From Takakia lepidozioides (Eukaryota > Streptophyta > Takakiopsida > Takakiales > Takakiaceae): 60,000 nucleotides of DNA. The notes under the pieces were generated by a model. The model was not told the origin of the DNA. It ran no database searches and saw only the letters and a program-made list of their open reading frames with translations. This document shows positions 34,818 through 45,876 of the stretch, piece by piece (position 1 is the stretch's first letter; every line of letters begins with the position of its first letter). The position numbers and the translations under genes are program-made. Location: positions 5,086,001 through 5,146,000 of the forward strand of contig CM060733.1 in the NCBI GenBank assembly GCA_030704615.1. Direction: 5' to 3'.

Positions 34818-37800
34818 ATGGCTATGGCAGCCGTGCAGGCACAGCCCAATCTCTGTCTACTGTCTTCCTCCTTCTGTGCTGAGATCCCTGTGCCTATTCG
34901 CCTTCACTGCTCCAGATTTCGCCATCGCGTGCACTCTCTTCACCTAAAAATCGGTCTGTCCCCCATCTTTATTATGTAGAGATCTCCTCCAATGTCCCAA
35001 TGTTGACGTCGCAAGATTGGTTGAATTCATGACATAATGTAGCCTGATAGGTGATGCCTGATAGGTGATTGATGGTTTCAATGCGATCAACTTGATTCCA
35101 GTCACCTGCACTGTGGAACTCAAGTTGCTGCATTGTTGGAAAAGGAATGCAAGAATTTTGATGAGCTTCTTATGATGTTTTTGTAATTCATGACACAATT
35201 TAGTCTTACCAGTGATGGGAGATTCCCATACCGTCAATGAGTATGCTTCTGTATTGTTCTAAGCTGAGCTTGCTAGAGGTTCACAACGCTGAGCTCTTGT
35301 GTATTTCTGTTTATGGAACTTCGTTTGCTATTGTCTCCTTGTGTCAGTCGTGATTCAGAAGCCTTCACGGACCTTGAATTTTACGTGCTTGACTGTAGAA
35401 CTACTAGTTTTGCCAGTACTTGAGCTTCATGGAAGTCCTTGGAAAAATTAGCTCGAATCCAACAGCATGTAGGGTATGCTCAAAAATGTCTTCAAATTTG
35501 GACTTGATGTTGGCAAATGGTTTTCTTTCTCAGGGGCGTCATGTGCTCACTCGTCAGCAGCAATGGTAGAAGCAAAAACTTTCAGCATGTTATAAATTCT
35601 TCAAGATTGTCATTCATTTTTGGCTGTCTAAGTTCACCAAGAGAACTTCCCAGAAATGCCTTGTGCAGCCTTGTTCTTTCTCTGAAATCGATCCATAAAG
35701 GAATCTACTAAGGATTTCCTGTTAAAAAACGAGTTTTGTTAATCTGCTCCTTTTCTTTCTACCAGTGTTCCAGGAGAAGGAGAATATTCTAGCCATTGTT
35801 AAGAAGATATCATTGGAAAGAGGCCCTATGAGGGTCCCTTTTTTTTTTCGGGAAAAGAGAACTCAAGACAATACCAAAAAATGTACTCAGGAGACGTCTG
35901 CAGTAGAACTGAAGACAATATAGAGAGCGAATGTACTCATGAGACGTTGTTTGCTGTAGCCTTGTGGCCCAGTTTGGGTGGAAGAGAGAAAGAGAGAGAG
36001 AGAGTTACTTTTCTGTAATGGAAATCAATGTGGGGAATTGTAGCAGTGGCGGATGGAGATCCAATTCGAGAGTGGATCGTAGAGGAGGGGGGGGCATCAA
36101 AAGTCACACGTGTTAGTCCCGTTGGAGGGGGTTGCATCAACACAGCCTATCGCTATGATACAGATGTGGGATCATTCTTTGTGAAAACCAACAGGCAAGA
36201 AATTTCGGCATGTGTACCATCAAGAGTAGGAGTTTGGATTGGGCTATAGTATCTTGAGAATATAGAATCCATCTTAGAATAATAATGTATTCTAAAATTG
36301 TGGCACCAACATTTTGTATGACAGGAATATAGGGCCAGCAATGTTTGAGGCTGAAGCTGCTGGCCTTAATGCTATGCATGCCACCCAAACTATCCGTGTG
36401 CCAAAACCCCTGAAGGTGAGGACCTTTTTGCAGGATATTTCACTTAATTTTGAAGTCTTATAGTTTTGAGTAATCTTAGTTGGTCCACTCTCTTATAGCC
36501 GGATGCCAATCTATGTTTTCTTTTAGTTCCCCTAGCAGTACTGCTCACTATGTCAGGCCACCTCTGTTTCCCTCTGTTTCCCTCTATTTCTCTTTTCCTG
36601 GCTCCTTCTGCTCTTGCTCCAATGTATTGCAAGTAGAACGTAAATCTTTACCCTCAGGATAACACTCCAATTCCATCATGACATTTTATTTGGCTGTATG
36701 CTACATTCTCGGGATGAGTTTCGCACGCTGGTTGGCAAAGAAAGACTTTTGAGGATAGTATCTTCTAGGGCTAACATCCATAAGAGTGCATGATTTCATG
36801 TCATTTCTTTTCTCTTTAGGTTGCTGTGACAAGAGAGTTCAGATTTCTCCTTTTCGTCACCCCCACAACAGAGGGACCGAGTGTAACCGCTTTTTAATAT
36901 CTTTTCTTAGCTCCTGATATTGTGCTACATGTCACTGTTGCAATTTTTATGGTGGTGGGTCTGAAGGTAGGGTCCATCCCCAGGACCAGGGGTTCTTACA
37001 TCATAATGGAATTCGTGGAGATGTTCACGCCTTCCTTCATCAAATTGGACTCCTCAAGAGGGGGTCAGGTAATACATGTCAATCCCATTGCATCAAGTGC
37101 AAGAATATTTTCTTGGATAGAACTATTGAAGTGCGCAATTGAGTTGTCCTGCAACTGACATCAAAACTCAACCAATCAAGATACCCAAATACTAAGGGCA
37201 TCTATCTGTGATTACTCTCAGTCAGTTCTTTCTCTAGACAGCTATTGCAGAGGTTTAATGAAGCTTTTACTAGAAAAGTTATTGAACTCAATGATGCTAG
37301 TGAATTCCAAAAGCCCAAGCTACTGTACTCTTATTTTTTATCTCTGATTGCAGGCAGAATTGGGAAGACAGCTGGGAGAGATGCACAAGGCTGGCACAAC
37401 TCACAAGGGCTTTGGGTTTGATAGGGATAACACCATCGGCAGGTTTATCTCCTCTCTTCTCTATGTTTTGGTTTGGAGGGACCTCCGGCCCTGCCTTAAG
37501 TGATACTGATATTGTATTTCAGGTTTAGTCTAAGACTAAATCATGTTATTTTCGTACTCCCCGTCAGGGTCTTAGTTTGGTTGACAACAATCTGAAGGAG
37601 TGGAGCAAACTATCTTTGCATTGCATGGCTGACTGATCTCTGCTGGCCAGCACGCCACAACAAAATAATTGGACAAGCGATTGGGTGACCTTCTTCCGTA
37701 ACCACCGCCTTGGCTTCCAGCTGCAGCTAATTCAGCAACAATACGGTGACAATGATCTCTATTCCAAAGGTTAGTGGCTGCCTTTCTAACTTCATGCAGT

Positions 37801-39331
37801 TTTCACTGCTCAACAAAAGCATACAAGTAAAACCTAATGGCCAACATTGTGGATGTTTTTGGGAAATAACTGCCATCTGAAGATTTGCCTTTGGACATAG
37901 GGAAGGCCTTGTACCATCATTAAGTTCTTGGACTTGGAATGTTTATTTGTCTTTCCTCATAAGCTTCAGCTCAACTTTGTTGGTTTGAACTGGTATCATA
38001 CATCAGTGTCTACATTCTCTGGCTGTTGCACTCCACATGGCAGGCCAGAAGTTGTTGGACAAGCTGCCCTCTTTGCTCAAGGACGTGGAGAATGTGCGCC
38101 CCTGCTTGCTGCATGGTGATCTTTGGAGTGGCAATGTTGTTACTGATTCTCAGGGTGCCCCAGTCATCCTTGACCCGGCATGCTATTGTAAGTCTCTTTA
38201 AGTTCTCTCCTTCCAGTATCCTGACCGGAGCTGAGATGTTGTAGCCTTGTGGCTTATAGACCCTTGTGACAGAACCCCTCTGCCTGGGTGACTGTCCTGA
38301 ACACGAACTGGTGCAAGTCTCTCACAGCCACTGCCCGTCCTGTTTTTGGGAAGTCAATGACTATAGCTGGTCTAGTTCACGAATGTGACCTGAAGTGTTG
38401 AGTAATGGTATTGCAGAAGATATCACTGTGGTATGAGCTCCAGTGATGAAGAGATTTTGGCTATGAGAGACCCAGATGGACTATGGGACAGTCGAACTAA
38501 ATTGAGAGAACCCAGGGGGTGAAAGGATTGGGACAACCTGGACTAAGGCAGAGGGAATCTGTAACTCTTTGTAGGTCACTAATAAAGGGCATGATTAGTG
38601 TGCAGACAGCTAAATCTGCTCTGCTCCCATGATCAGATGGGCACAATGAGGCTGAGTTTGGGATGTCATGGTGTGCTGGCTTTGGGGCTGCCTTCTATGA
38701 TGCATACTTTAAGGTACTGAATCCTTCTCTCTTCTGACAGACCCTATAATAGGTAGTACTAGTTAAGCCCAGGAGTTTGTCTCAAGCACCACTGGTGCAT
38801 TGATGAAACTTCCTCTACCTAGGGCTTCAATTTGAGCTAGCACTAGCAAAAGTCAGGCTTCCAAGGTGAGAAGACGTGTGGGTTCCTTCTTGTAGCAGGC
38901 TGTGTGAATGTCTTGGACTTAAAGACTATCCAGAACACTAATATTAGGATTAAGGTGCACCGCAGCTCTACAAGTGGACAGCATTGTCAGTGGCGTCATG
39001 GTTTTGCAAGGTGGTTTATACAAGCACCCGAGTCTGCATTTTCCACCTTTTAATGTTTACCTGTAATTGCAAAAGATTTTGTGGTGTACCTACTTAGATT
39101 TGGAACCATACTTAAGTTGAGGAGCAGAATATTTAAGAAGTAAAAAACTGAAGTCCCCAGATTTTTAGCGTACAATATCTAACTGTGCTGCTTAATCAGG
39201 TTATGCCCAAGCAACCGGGGTTCGAACAGAGGGAAAAGCTCTACAAGCTGTACCACTATCTCAACCACTACAACCTCTTTGGGTCAGGCTACCGCTCCTC
39301 CTGCACCTCCATCATTGATAGCTATTTGTAA
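34818..39331 (+). CDS. Fructosamine/ribulosamine-3-kinase-like protein, intact
   Basis: Fructosamine-3-kinase family; in plants these phosphorylate ribulosamine (and related ketosamine) adducts on proteins so that they break down, a protein-repair step in plastids. Nine exons: 34818-34953, 36044-36194, 36325-36415, 36967-37068, 37354-37442, 37651-37769, 38044-38187, 38637-38713, 39200-39331; phases agree and give 346 codons, close to the family's length. Residues 1-45 are Ser/Arg/His-rich and lack the kinase fold, fitting a chloroplast transit peptide. Motifs: [32 protein letters not shown] with catalytic Asp255, ILDPA with metal-binding Asp273, GMSWCAGFG and [11 protein letters not shown]. 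Intron 2 begins with GC (AACAG|GCAAGA). The acceptor of exon 4 is an unusual GAAG|GTAGG, chosen because it alone keeps frame. Confidence 0.94.
35876..36000 (-). mobile_element. LINE-like tail copies in kinase intron 1
   Basis: A partial tail (TGTACTCAGGAGACGTCTG, about 35881) and a better one (GTACTCATGAGACGTTGTTT to GGCCCAGTTTGGG, about 35935-35980), followed by GA-rich repeats. Opposite in orientation to the host gene. Confidence 0.5.
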
Positions 39332-39605
39332 CTTAGTGGACCAAATTTCTTCTCTCTAACCTCCTAGAGATGCTTGGGAGGATGGAGCTTAACTGAACAA
39401 CCTGAAACCCAGCACAAATCCAGGTACGTTGAACTTCTAGGACTTTTACAATCTCATTCAGACAAATACATCTCCGAGTTGCAACATTAAAGTGCTCATT
39501 CAAAATGTATGTCAATCTCTCAACACGAAAAGCACAAAGAAACCTCATAAACTGCACTAATTGCATCAGAAAACTCTTCAAATCACCAATGAAGCAATGA
39601 AATTA
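39332..39605. other. 3' flank of the kinase gene
   Basis: No feature beyond the presumed 3' untranslated region was recognised. Confidence 0.4.
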
Positions 39606-40815
39606 CCGGTGTTGGGCGGGTATGTGATTTACCCGGATATACCCGGCGGGTATATCCGGGTATACATCCAAATATGTAACCTGATGTGGCAGGTTTTAGG
39701 ACCCGGATGTATACCCTTTTATAAGGGTATATCTTTATGATATACCCTAGATTTGCACTTACCCTGCATCATACAATATACCCTGACTAGTCGAGGGTAT
39801 ATCTTTAGGATCAAGGGTAAATAGCGTTCAGGGTACGAATAATGGGACATCCTTGCTGCAACCATTGCGAATGACCTCTTCTTTTGCTGAGAGATCAAGT
39901 GCATCGATGACCAGGCAGACATCTGAACTTGTCTTTCCATTGCTCCATTGTTTAGGGGCTGGTTTCTGCGGGCCCAGCAATGTGTAGGGCTCTCTCTGGA
40001 GTCCTTGCTTTTTTCTGGTTTTAGCCTAGGTGACATGCATAATTTACTCAGATTCGGAGCATTGCTGTTGTCCCTGGAAAAGCACGCTGGTCCTCATTCC
40101 CTCTCCTTCCGGCAGTTTGGTCTCAATCTCCCATCTACACTTGGGGGGTTTCATTGCTCGGTTGCTTGGGGCTGGTTTCTGCGGGCCCTGCAGTGTGTGG
40201 GGCTCCCTCTGGTGAATCTTTTTCTGGATATTAGCCTTGGTGACATGGGTTTTTTTTTAGATTCTTGACTGCCATGCTTTGGCACTCTTACCTTCTCTGC
40301 TCTAATCACTCCTTCATAGCTCCTTTATTAGAGCTGCTAGTTGTTCAGGTTTTCTTTGTTCAGGTCCATGGATCTGGTTTGTGGGGGCTTCGGCCCTTGA
40401 TAACGGTTTCGTGAGCTTGCTTTCACTGCTTGCAGCGTGGAAGCCTTATGGTTTGCCGGCAAGTTTTAATTTTTTTCCTCCTAATAATCCCAAATAAAGT
40501 CCGCAGCTCCCCTTTCAAAGTTTGGTTTTTTTTTTAAATCAATATACGCGGAGCTTAACCCTTTATAAACCCTGAATTTGACCCTGCATAAATGAAGGGT
40601 ATGTTTAACTGAACTATAACCTGGTTTTATCCTTACCCTCAGGGTAAATTATGGCATTGTCCTATACTTACATATAACCAGAAAACAAATCATGACGCAT
40701 TTTACCCGGACTCCGGAGGGTATGTTGAAATACAAAAAACATCTATTAACCAGCACAGACCCGGATTGAATTTCAAGATGCCAAATTACCCGGACCCGGA
40801 GGGTAAGTTAAAAAT
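39606..40815. mobile_element. Putative non-autonomous hAT-like element
   Basis: Both ends are dense in ACCCGGA/TCCGGGT and GGGTA words (39610-39840 and 40555-40815), many arranged as inverted pairs such as TACCCGG...GGGTATATCCGGGTA. Clusters of such words inside the ends are typical of plant hAT elements. The inner part (39950-40490) is different in composition and carries its own direct duplication. No transposase is seen; exact termini and target duplications were not established. Confidence 0.35.
39955..40250 (+). repeat. Direct duplication with 212-base period
   Basis: GGGGCTGGTTTCTGCGGGCC and the following 60-70 bases at about 39955 recur at about 40167, both ending in TTTTAGCCT(A/T)GGTGACATG-like sequence. 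An open frame of 106 codons spans the pair, but it looks like a product of the repeat and not a gene. Confidence 0.65.
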
Positions 40816-41855
40816 CAATATACCACTAGGTGTACTCCACTTGGAGTGGAATTCAGTGCGGGTCATGTGAAATATAATTCCACAGATCACACGGCACTTC
40901 AATAAAAAAATTAGAAGTGGAATCCTAATATCTTCCTCTACAGAGGTTTTATAACCCAATAAGAAATTGCCATCCTGCATGTGAACTCCATGGCTCCATC
41001 CTCTGCAATCACAAACTTGTTTTTGTTTCTCTGTCTGTTACTGAGAAGAGTGTTTAGAAGTTTAACAGAAGAAACAGAAGGCAAAAAGAAAAAGGAGTGC
41101 TCGGAAAAGGAAGGAAAAATAAGCATATTAAACAAGATAAAAAATAATTGCATGTAACCCATGCAAGCTGCCATATAGGTTGTGAGTTGTGACGCAAGTC
41201 CTGATGGTTGGGTTGACGTTATGGAGCCTTTCCTGTTCTTTCCAATCACTTGATGCAGAAATTGCTCCAAAAACAGTACCTTCATCCTCTCTTTCTCTGT
41301 TCTTTTCACTTCTTCTTTTCTTGCTCTCTTTACTATGAGACCGCTGGGAGACTCAACTGTCCTCACAGAAGTCTTCAATTATGAGGAAATACAAGTCTTT
41401 GTCTTCCTTGGGGAGAGAATATTGGCCTGCAATGGCTAGTAGACGCACTCATGCATGCATAAAATTATTCATCCCGAGATTTCATTCGTTTATAGATACG
41501 GATGAATATTCCCATTACACCTGTCTTGATCTAATTTGAAACTTAATCGCAAGTATCGGTGCTAAGCATTAAAACCCTTTGTGTAGTTCTGCCTTAGAAA
41601 GGCAAAGCCAACAAAAATCAATAAACAAAAACAAACAAACAAATTACTTTGTTTTAATATATTGACATGTATTTATTTACATGCACTTCTACATAGGTAC
41701 ATATTAAGTGCATATAATATGTACTGACTTATGCCAGATTAGTAGGCTTGGCCGCTTTTACAATGGATGTTTTGGAATTTTTGAATTTTTATTTTATTTT
41801 TTTTTATTTTTGGATTAACAGGGGGATTAGGCCTCTCATTTTACAATATTAGCGA
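40816..41855. other. AT-rich intergenic stretch
   Basis: No gene recognised. The minus-strand ORF at 40938-41378 is basic and low-complexity in part and matches no family I know. Confidence 0.4.
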
Positions 41856-41857
41856 CG

Positions 41858-42115
41858 TTATGGCGCACTCGCGGCCTGAGTGGTGGGCCCCGTGCACGGA
41901 CGCCCGGCTCCCCCCGCGCGTCCCCAGCCGCGCCCACGCCCCCAGTCCACTGCGGCCAGTCCGCTGTGCCAGTCCCTCATGTCCACCCTGTCAGTCTGCC
42001 CACCAGTCCGCTGCCCATGAGTCCGCTCCTCGCCACTCTGCCGGATAGCCAGTTTGCCAGCCAGTCCACTAGAGGCCAGTCCGCTGCGCCAGTTCCCCAA
42101 AATCCAGTCCGTCGA
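41858..42115. repeat. GC-rich block of degenerate CCAGTCCGCTG repeats
   Basis: In an otherwise AT-rich neighbourhood this block is strongly GC-rich and contains at least six variants of CCAGTCC(G/A)CTG at irregular 12-30 base spacing. Open frames on both strands follow from the composition. Confidence 0.6.
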
Positions 42116-42322
42116 TGAGGCCCGATCTGGACCGTCCGCTCCTAAATCCCATCTGAGCCCTCCATTTTTAGGGCCTTAAACCCAAACCTTATCCCTGGCG
42201 CCTACCACTTGCCAGAACCTTAAACATGCGCACTGTTGCTCTTGCACGTTGTCCATCGTATCCAGGGTACTGCAGCGCGTTTCTTGCAGGTTTTGAAGCG
42301 TGTCATCTGCACTGTATAAGGC

Positions 42323-42849
42323 ATGGATGTGCAAGCACAATGCCACGACAGACTAGAAATGGAAAGCCCGCTTATACGGCCTCTTCGACAATGTTTGCAA
42401 ACACCAAAACCAGGAGCCTTCAACACGAAGAACCTCCATTGGAAGAGTGAGACGCAATATGGGTATATGGGTGTGCGAATGAATGTTCAGAAGGCCTGCA
42501 TACCTTGGGATAGAGTTGATGACTTTATCCTTGGAGAGGAAAGTTTGGTGGACTACCCCACTCAGTTTTGGATTAGTGTCCATACTAAAGTGCAATCCGG
42601 CATGCAAAAACAGCCCAGAGGCAATACATTCCTGAACAGTACCATGCGTGCACCATCCTCACAGTCCCTTTGTACAATCATTGCATGTGTATTGCCATTG
42701 TTGTTTCCCACCTACTACGATGGATATCGATTTTGAATTTAATGTCTAGGTATCAATGCTACTACGGTCCGGATGACAAGCGCACCAACAATGCAATAGT
42801 GGAGGATCCAAAACTGAAGCGTGGACCTGGGGGGTGCACCAAAGGTTAA
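42323..42849 (+). pseudogene. Unidentified ORF with zinc-binding-like segment
   Basis: A 137-codon frame (42323-42736) with IPWDRVDDFILGEE, followed in another segment (42739-42849) by YQCYYGPDDKR and GGCTKG, whose Cys spacing recalls FAR1/transposase-type zinc-binding domains. The two may be parts of one decayed gene, with the domain at 46.3-46.9 kb as its further part, but this link is inference. No start is assured. Confidence 0.3.
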
Positions 42850-42983
42850 TGTACCTATCACGTGCGTGAACAGAAGGGGGTTAATTAAATACCCCCACAT
42901 ACAGACTATGTATATTGAAAGGGTCTGAAAATTTCCTTATATATATATATATATATATTTGAGGGTAAGTTATATATTTGGGT

Positions 42984-43045
42984 GTATAGCGTACTGGTAA
43001 GGTCTCTAATTACGTGTCGTGACATCACGTGTTCAAATAATTTTT
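42984..43045 (+). mobile_element. Degenerate tRNA-like (SINE head) sequence
   Basis: TATAGCGTACTGGTAAGG resembles an A box and, 40 bases on, CGTGTTCAAATAA resembles a B box. It shares the GTGTCG spacer word with the clearer SINE at 53.37 kb. The B box is damaged. Confidence 0.3.
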
Positions 43046-43244
43046 GCGTCTTTTCTCTTTTCCGCCTCACTAAGCCATATCTTCCGCTGCGCTGCGCGCT
43101 CTCACCTTGTTGTGCGCTTCTTCCTCCTGTTTACCAGGTTCTTGGGAGGTCTTAGCAGGCCGTGTGTCAATCGGCGTCTACTCAGCTGCACCGTGGTGGA
43201 GGCGTGGTGGTTCTCACAGAGCGATCCGACAGTACCTGACTACA

Positions 43245-45520
43245 GACACAAGCAGCACACAAGAAAAGTCATTTTGGATTGATGGTCGATCAAATCCTCC
43301 ACGGGTCATGACACAAGGTCAAGGACAATGTGGTGAGGGAAGCTTCTTCGTTCACCTATTTCAACATGTTTTTTCCTCTCATCAAACTCGGCCCTGAGAT
43401 GCATATTGAATTCTGTACTTTAGCTCGTTGGGTGGATCTGTGGTGGTTAGGAGTGACTTTAACAAGTTACTGCTGATATAGCAGTAGGAAAGTATCCAAA
43501 AACAAATAACAAAGGGTATGAGAAGCACCTTTTTCAACACATTTCACCCTGTTTTCCCCTCTTATCAGCAAGTTAGCTGATTGAGTGAACCTTTGGTAGT
43601 TTGGAGTGACTTTGACATGATACTGCCAATGTGACACAGGAAAGTATCCAAAAACAAGTAAACAGAGATGAGGAGAAGTTGTGGGATGAATACTTTTTGG
43701 ACCCCAGCCAATGGTGGGACAAACGAGGCAAAAAGGTGAATGCCTGCAGATTATCAGATGTCATTCTGAAGGCTGCACACACAAGCTGCACACACAAGAG
43801 GTTCTTTAGGGTTGATGTTCGGTGAAATCCTCCATGGGTCATGACACAAGGTCAAGAACAATGTGGTGAGTCCATCTTCTTCTTCAACCTATTTATGTCT
43901 GTTTTACCCTCTCATCATACTCAGCCTTGAGATGCGTATTGAATTTTGTAAGTTAACTCGTTGGGTGGATCTGTTGTGGTTAGGAGTGACTTTGACAAGA
44001 TACTGCTGATGTGGCAGCAGGAAAGTATCCAAAAACAGATAACATGGATGAGGAGAAGACACCTTTTTCAACACATTTCACCCTGTTTTCCCCTCTTATC
44101 AGAATCGGCCCTACATTTCCATGTTGAATTCTGCAAGTTAGCTGATTGAATGAACCTTTGGTAGTTTGGAGTGACTTTGACATGATACTGCCAATGTAAC
44201 ACAGGAAAGTATCCAAAAACAGGTAAACAGAGATGAAGAGAAGCTGTGGGATGAATACTTTTCTGACCCCAACCAATGGTGGGACGAACGAGGCAAAAAG
44301 GTGAATGCCTGCAGATTACCAGATGTCATTTTGAAGGCTGCACACACAAGCTGCACACACAAGAGGTTCTTTAGGGTTGATGTTCGGTGAAATCCTCCAT
44401 GGGTCATGACACAGGGTCAAGGACAATGTGGTGAATGCATCTTCTTCTTCAACCTATTTCTACCTGTTTTACCCTCTCATCAGACTCGGCCTTGAGATGC
44501 GTATTGATGGATTTGTGGTGGTTAGGAGTGACTTTGACAAGTTACTGCGGATGTGGCAGCAGGAAAGTATCCAAAAACAGATAACATGGATGAGGAGAAG
44601 ACATCTTTTTCAACACATTTCACCCTGTTTTCCCCTCTTATCAGAATCGGCCCTACATTTTCATGTTGAATTCTGCAAGTTAGCTGATTGATTGACATGA
44701 TACTGCCAATGTGACACATGAAAATATCCAAAGACATGTAAACAGAGATGAGGAGAAGCTGTGGGATGACTACTTTTCTGACCCCAGCCAATGGTGGGAC
44801 AACCAAGGCAAAAAGGTGAATGCATGTTAGATTACCAGATGTCATTCTGAATGTTGCAGACTCGGCCCTGAGATGCATATTGAATTTTGTAAGTTAGTTC
44901 GTTGGGTGAATCTGTGGTGGTTAGGAGTGACTTTGACAAGTTACTGCAATGTGGCAGCAGGAAAGTAACAAAAAACAGATAACATGGATGAGGAGAAGAC
45001 ACATTCTTTACACATTCACCCTGTTTTCCCCTCTTATCAGAATCTGCCCTAAATTTCCATGTTGAATTCTGCATGTTAGCTGGTTGAGTGAACCTTTGGT
45101 AGTTTGGAGTGACTTTGACATGATACAGCCTATGTGACAACAAGAAAGTATCCAAATTAAACAGGTAACAGAGATGAGGAGAAGCTGTGGTATGAATACT
45201 TTTCTGACCCCAGTCAATGGTGGGACAACATTGGCAAAAAGGTGAATGTCCGTCAGATTACCAGATGTCATTCCGAACACTGCAGACACAAGCTGCACAC
45301 ACAAGAGATCTTTGTTTTACCCTCTCATCAGACTCGGCCCTGAGATGCATATTGAATTCTTTAAGTTAGCTCGTTGGGTGGATCTATGTGGTTAGGAGTG
45401 ACTTTGACAAGTTACTGCCGATGTAGCAGCAACAAAGTATCCAAAAACAGATAACATAGATGAGGAGAAGCTCGTTGGGCGATCTATGGTGTTTTGTAGT
45501 GATTTTGATATGTTACTGTA
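43245..45520 (+). repeat. Tandem array of 420-550 base units with an exon-like WWD motif
   Basis: Four full units and two partial ends. Unit starts (GTTGGGTGGATCTG or variant) lie near 43427, 43961, 44506, 44901 and 45374. Each full unit has a first part (GGTTAGGAGTGACTTTGACA ... CCTGTTTTCCCCTCTTATCA), then an exon-like frame DEEKLW(D/Y)(E/D)YF, DP(S/N)QWWD, GKKVN, then a GGGTCATGACAC(A/G)(A/G)GG section. Units differ by point changes and deletions; unit 4 (44901-45373) and the partial fifth are the most reduced. Confidence 0.85.
43631..45300 (+). pseudogene. Four copies of an OSB/PDF-motif-like exon
   Basis: Exon-like copies lie at about 43645-43825, 44210-44390, 44735-44830 and 45155-45300. 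Each reads EEKLW, six residues, DP(S)QWWD, then (K/N)..GKKVNA, and in copies 1 and 2 RL(S/P)D and a Thr-His-Lys ending. This order (LW, WWD, K-N, PD, HK) resembles the PDF motif of plant organellar single-stranded DNA-binding (OSB) proteins. Copies 1 and 2 are open; copy 3 has a stop after VNAC; copy 4 shifts frame after VNV. No SSB fold was found nearby, so these look like amplified fragments, not a working gene. Confidence 0.4.
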
Positions 45521-45596
45521 AGTAAGGTTGGGGTGTTTACTGGAAGAACTTCACGCCGTCAGTCTCAGCTGCTTCAGCTGCTAGCAGCAAGGCTGA

Positions 45597-45838
45597 GGTT
45601 GTATTCATGGTTTGTACACAAGTGAAGAGAGGCCATACGCCCAAGTATCCTCGCCTCTGCCCCCTGCCAGGAACAAGCTTCATCATTACGAGGTCCTCAA
45701 GTATCCCCTAACGACAGAGTCTGCCATGAGGAAGATCGTGGACAACAACACGTTGGTGTTCATTGTGGATGTGCGGGCTGACAAGAAAAAGATCAAGGAT
45801 GCAGTGAAGAAGATGTAAATCCAGACAAAGAAGGTAAA
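45597..45838 (+). pseudogene. RPL23A (uL23) exon, broken
   Basis: Encodes the core of cytosolic ribosomal protein uL23: [18 protein letters not shown], then [16 protein letters not shown] and [10 protein letters not shown]. Upstream, AAGTATCCTCGCCTC is followed by a frame shift before the RNKL segment. Directly after KKM an in-frame TAA replaces the expected Tyr-Asp, though the ATCCAGACAAAGAAG that follows and a GTAAAT donor remain. A fragment with an intron junction, so copied as genomic DNA and not as processed mRNA. Confidence 0.8.
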
Positions 45839-45876
45839 TTTTTTGATAAGGTATAACCTGGATTGCATATGTCGTC

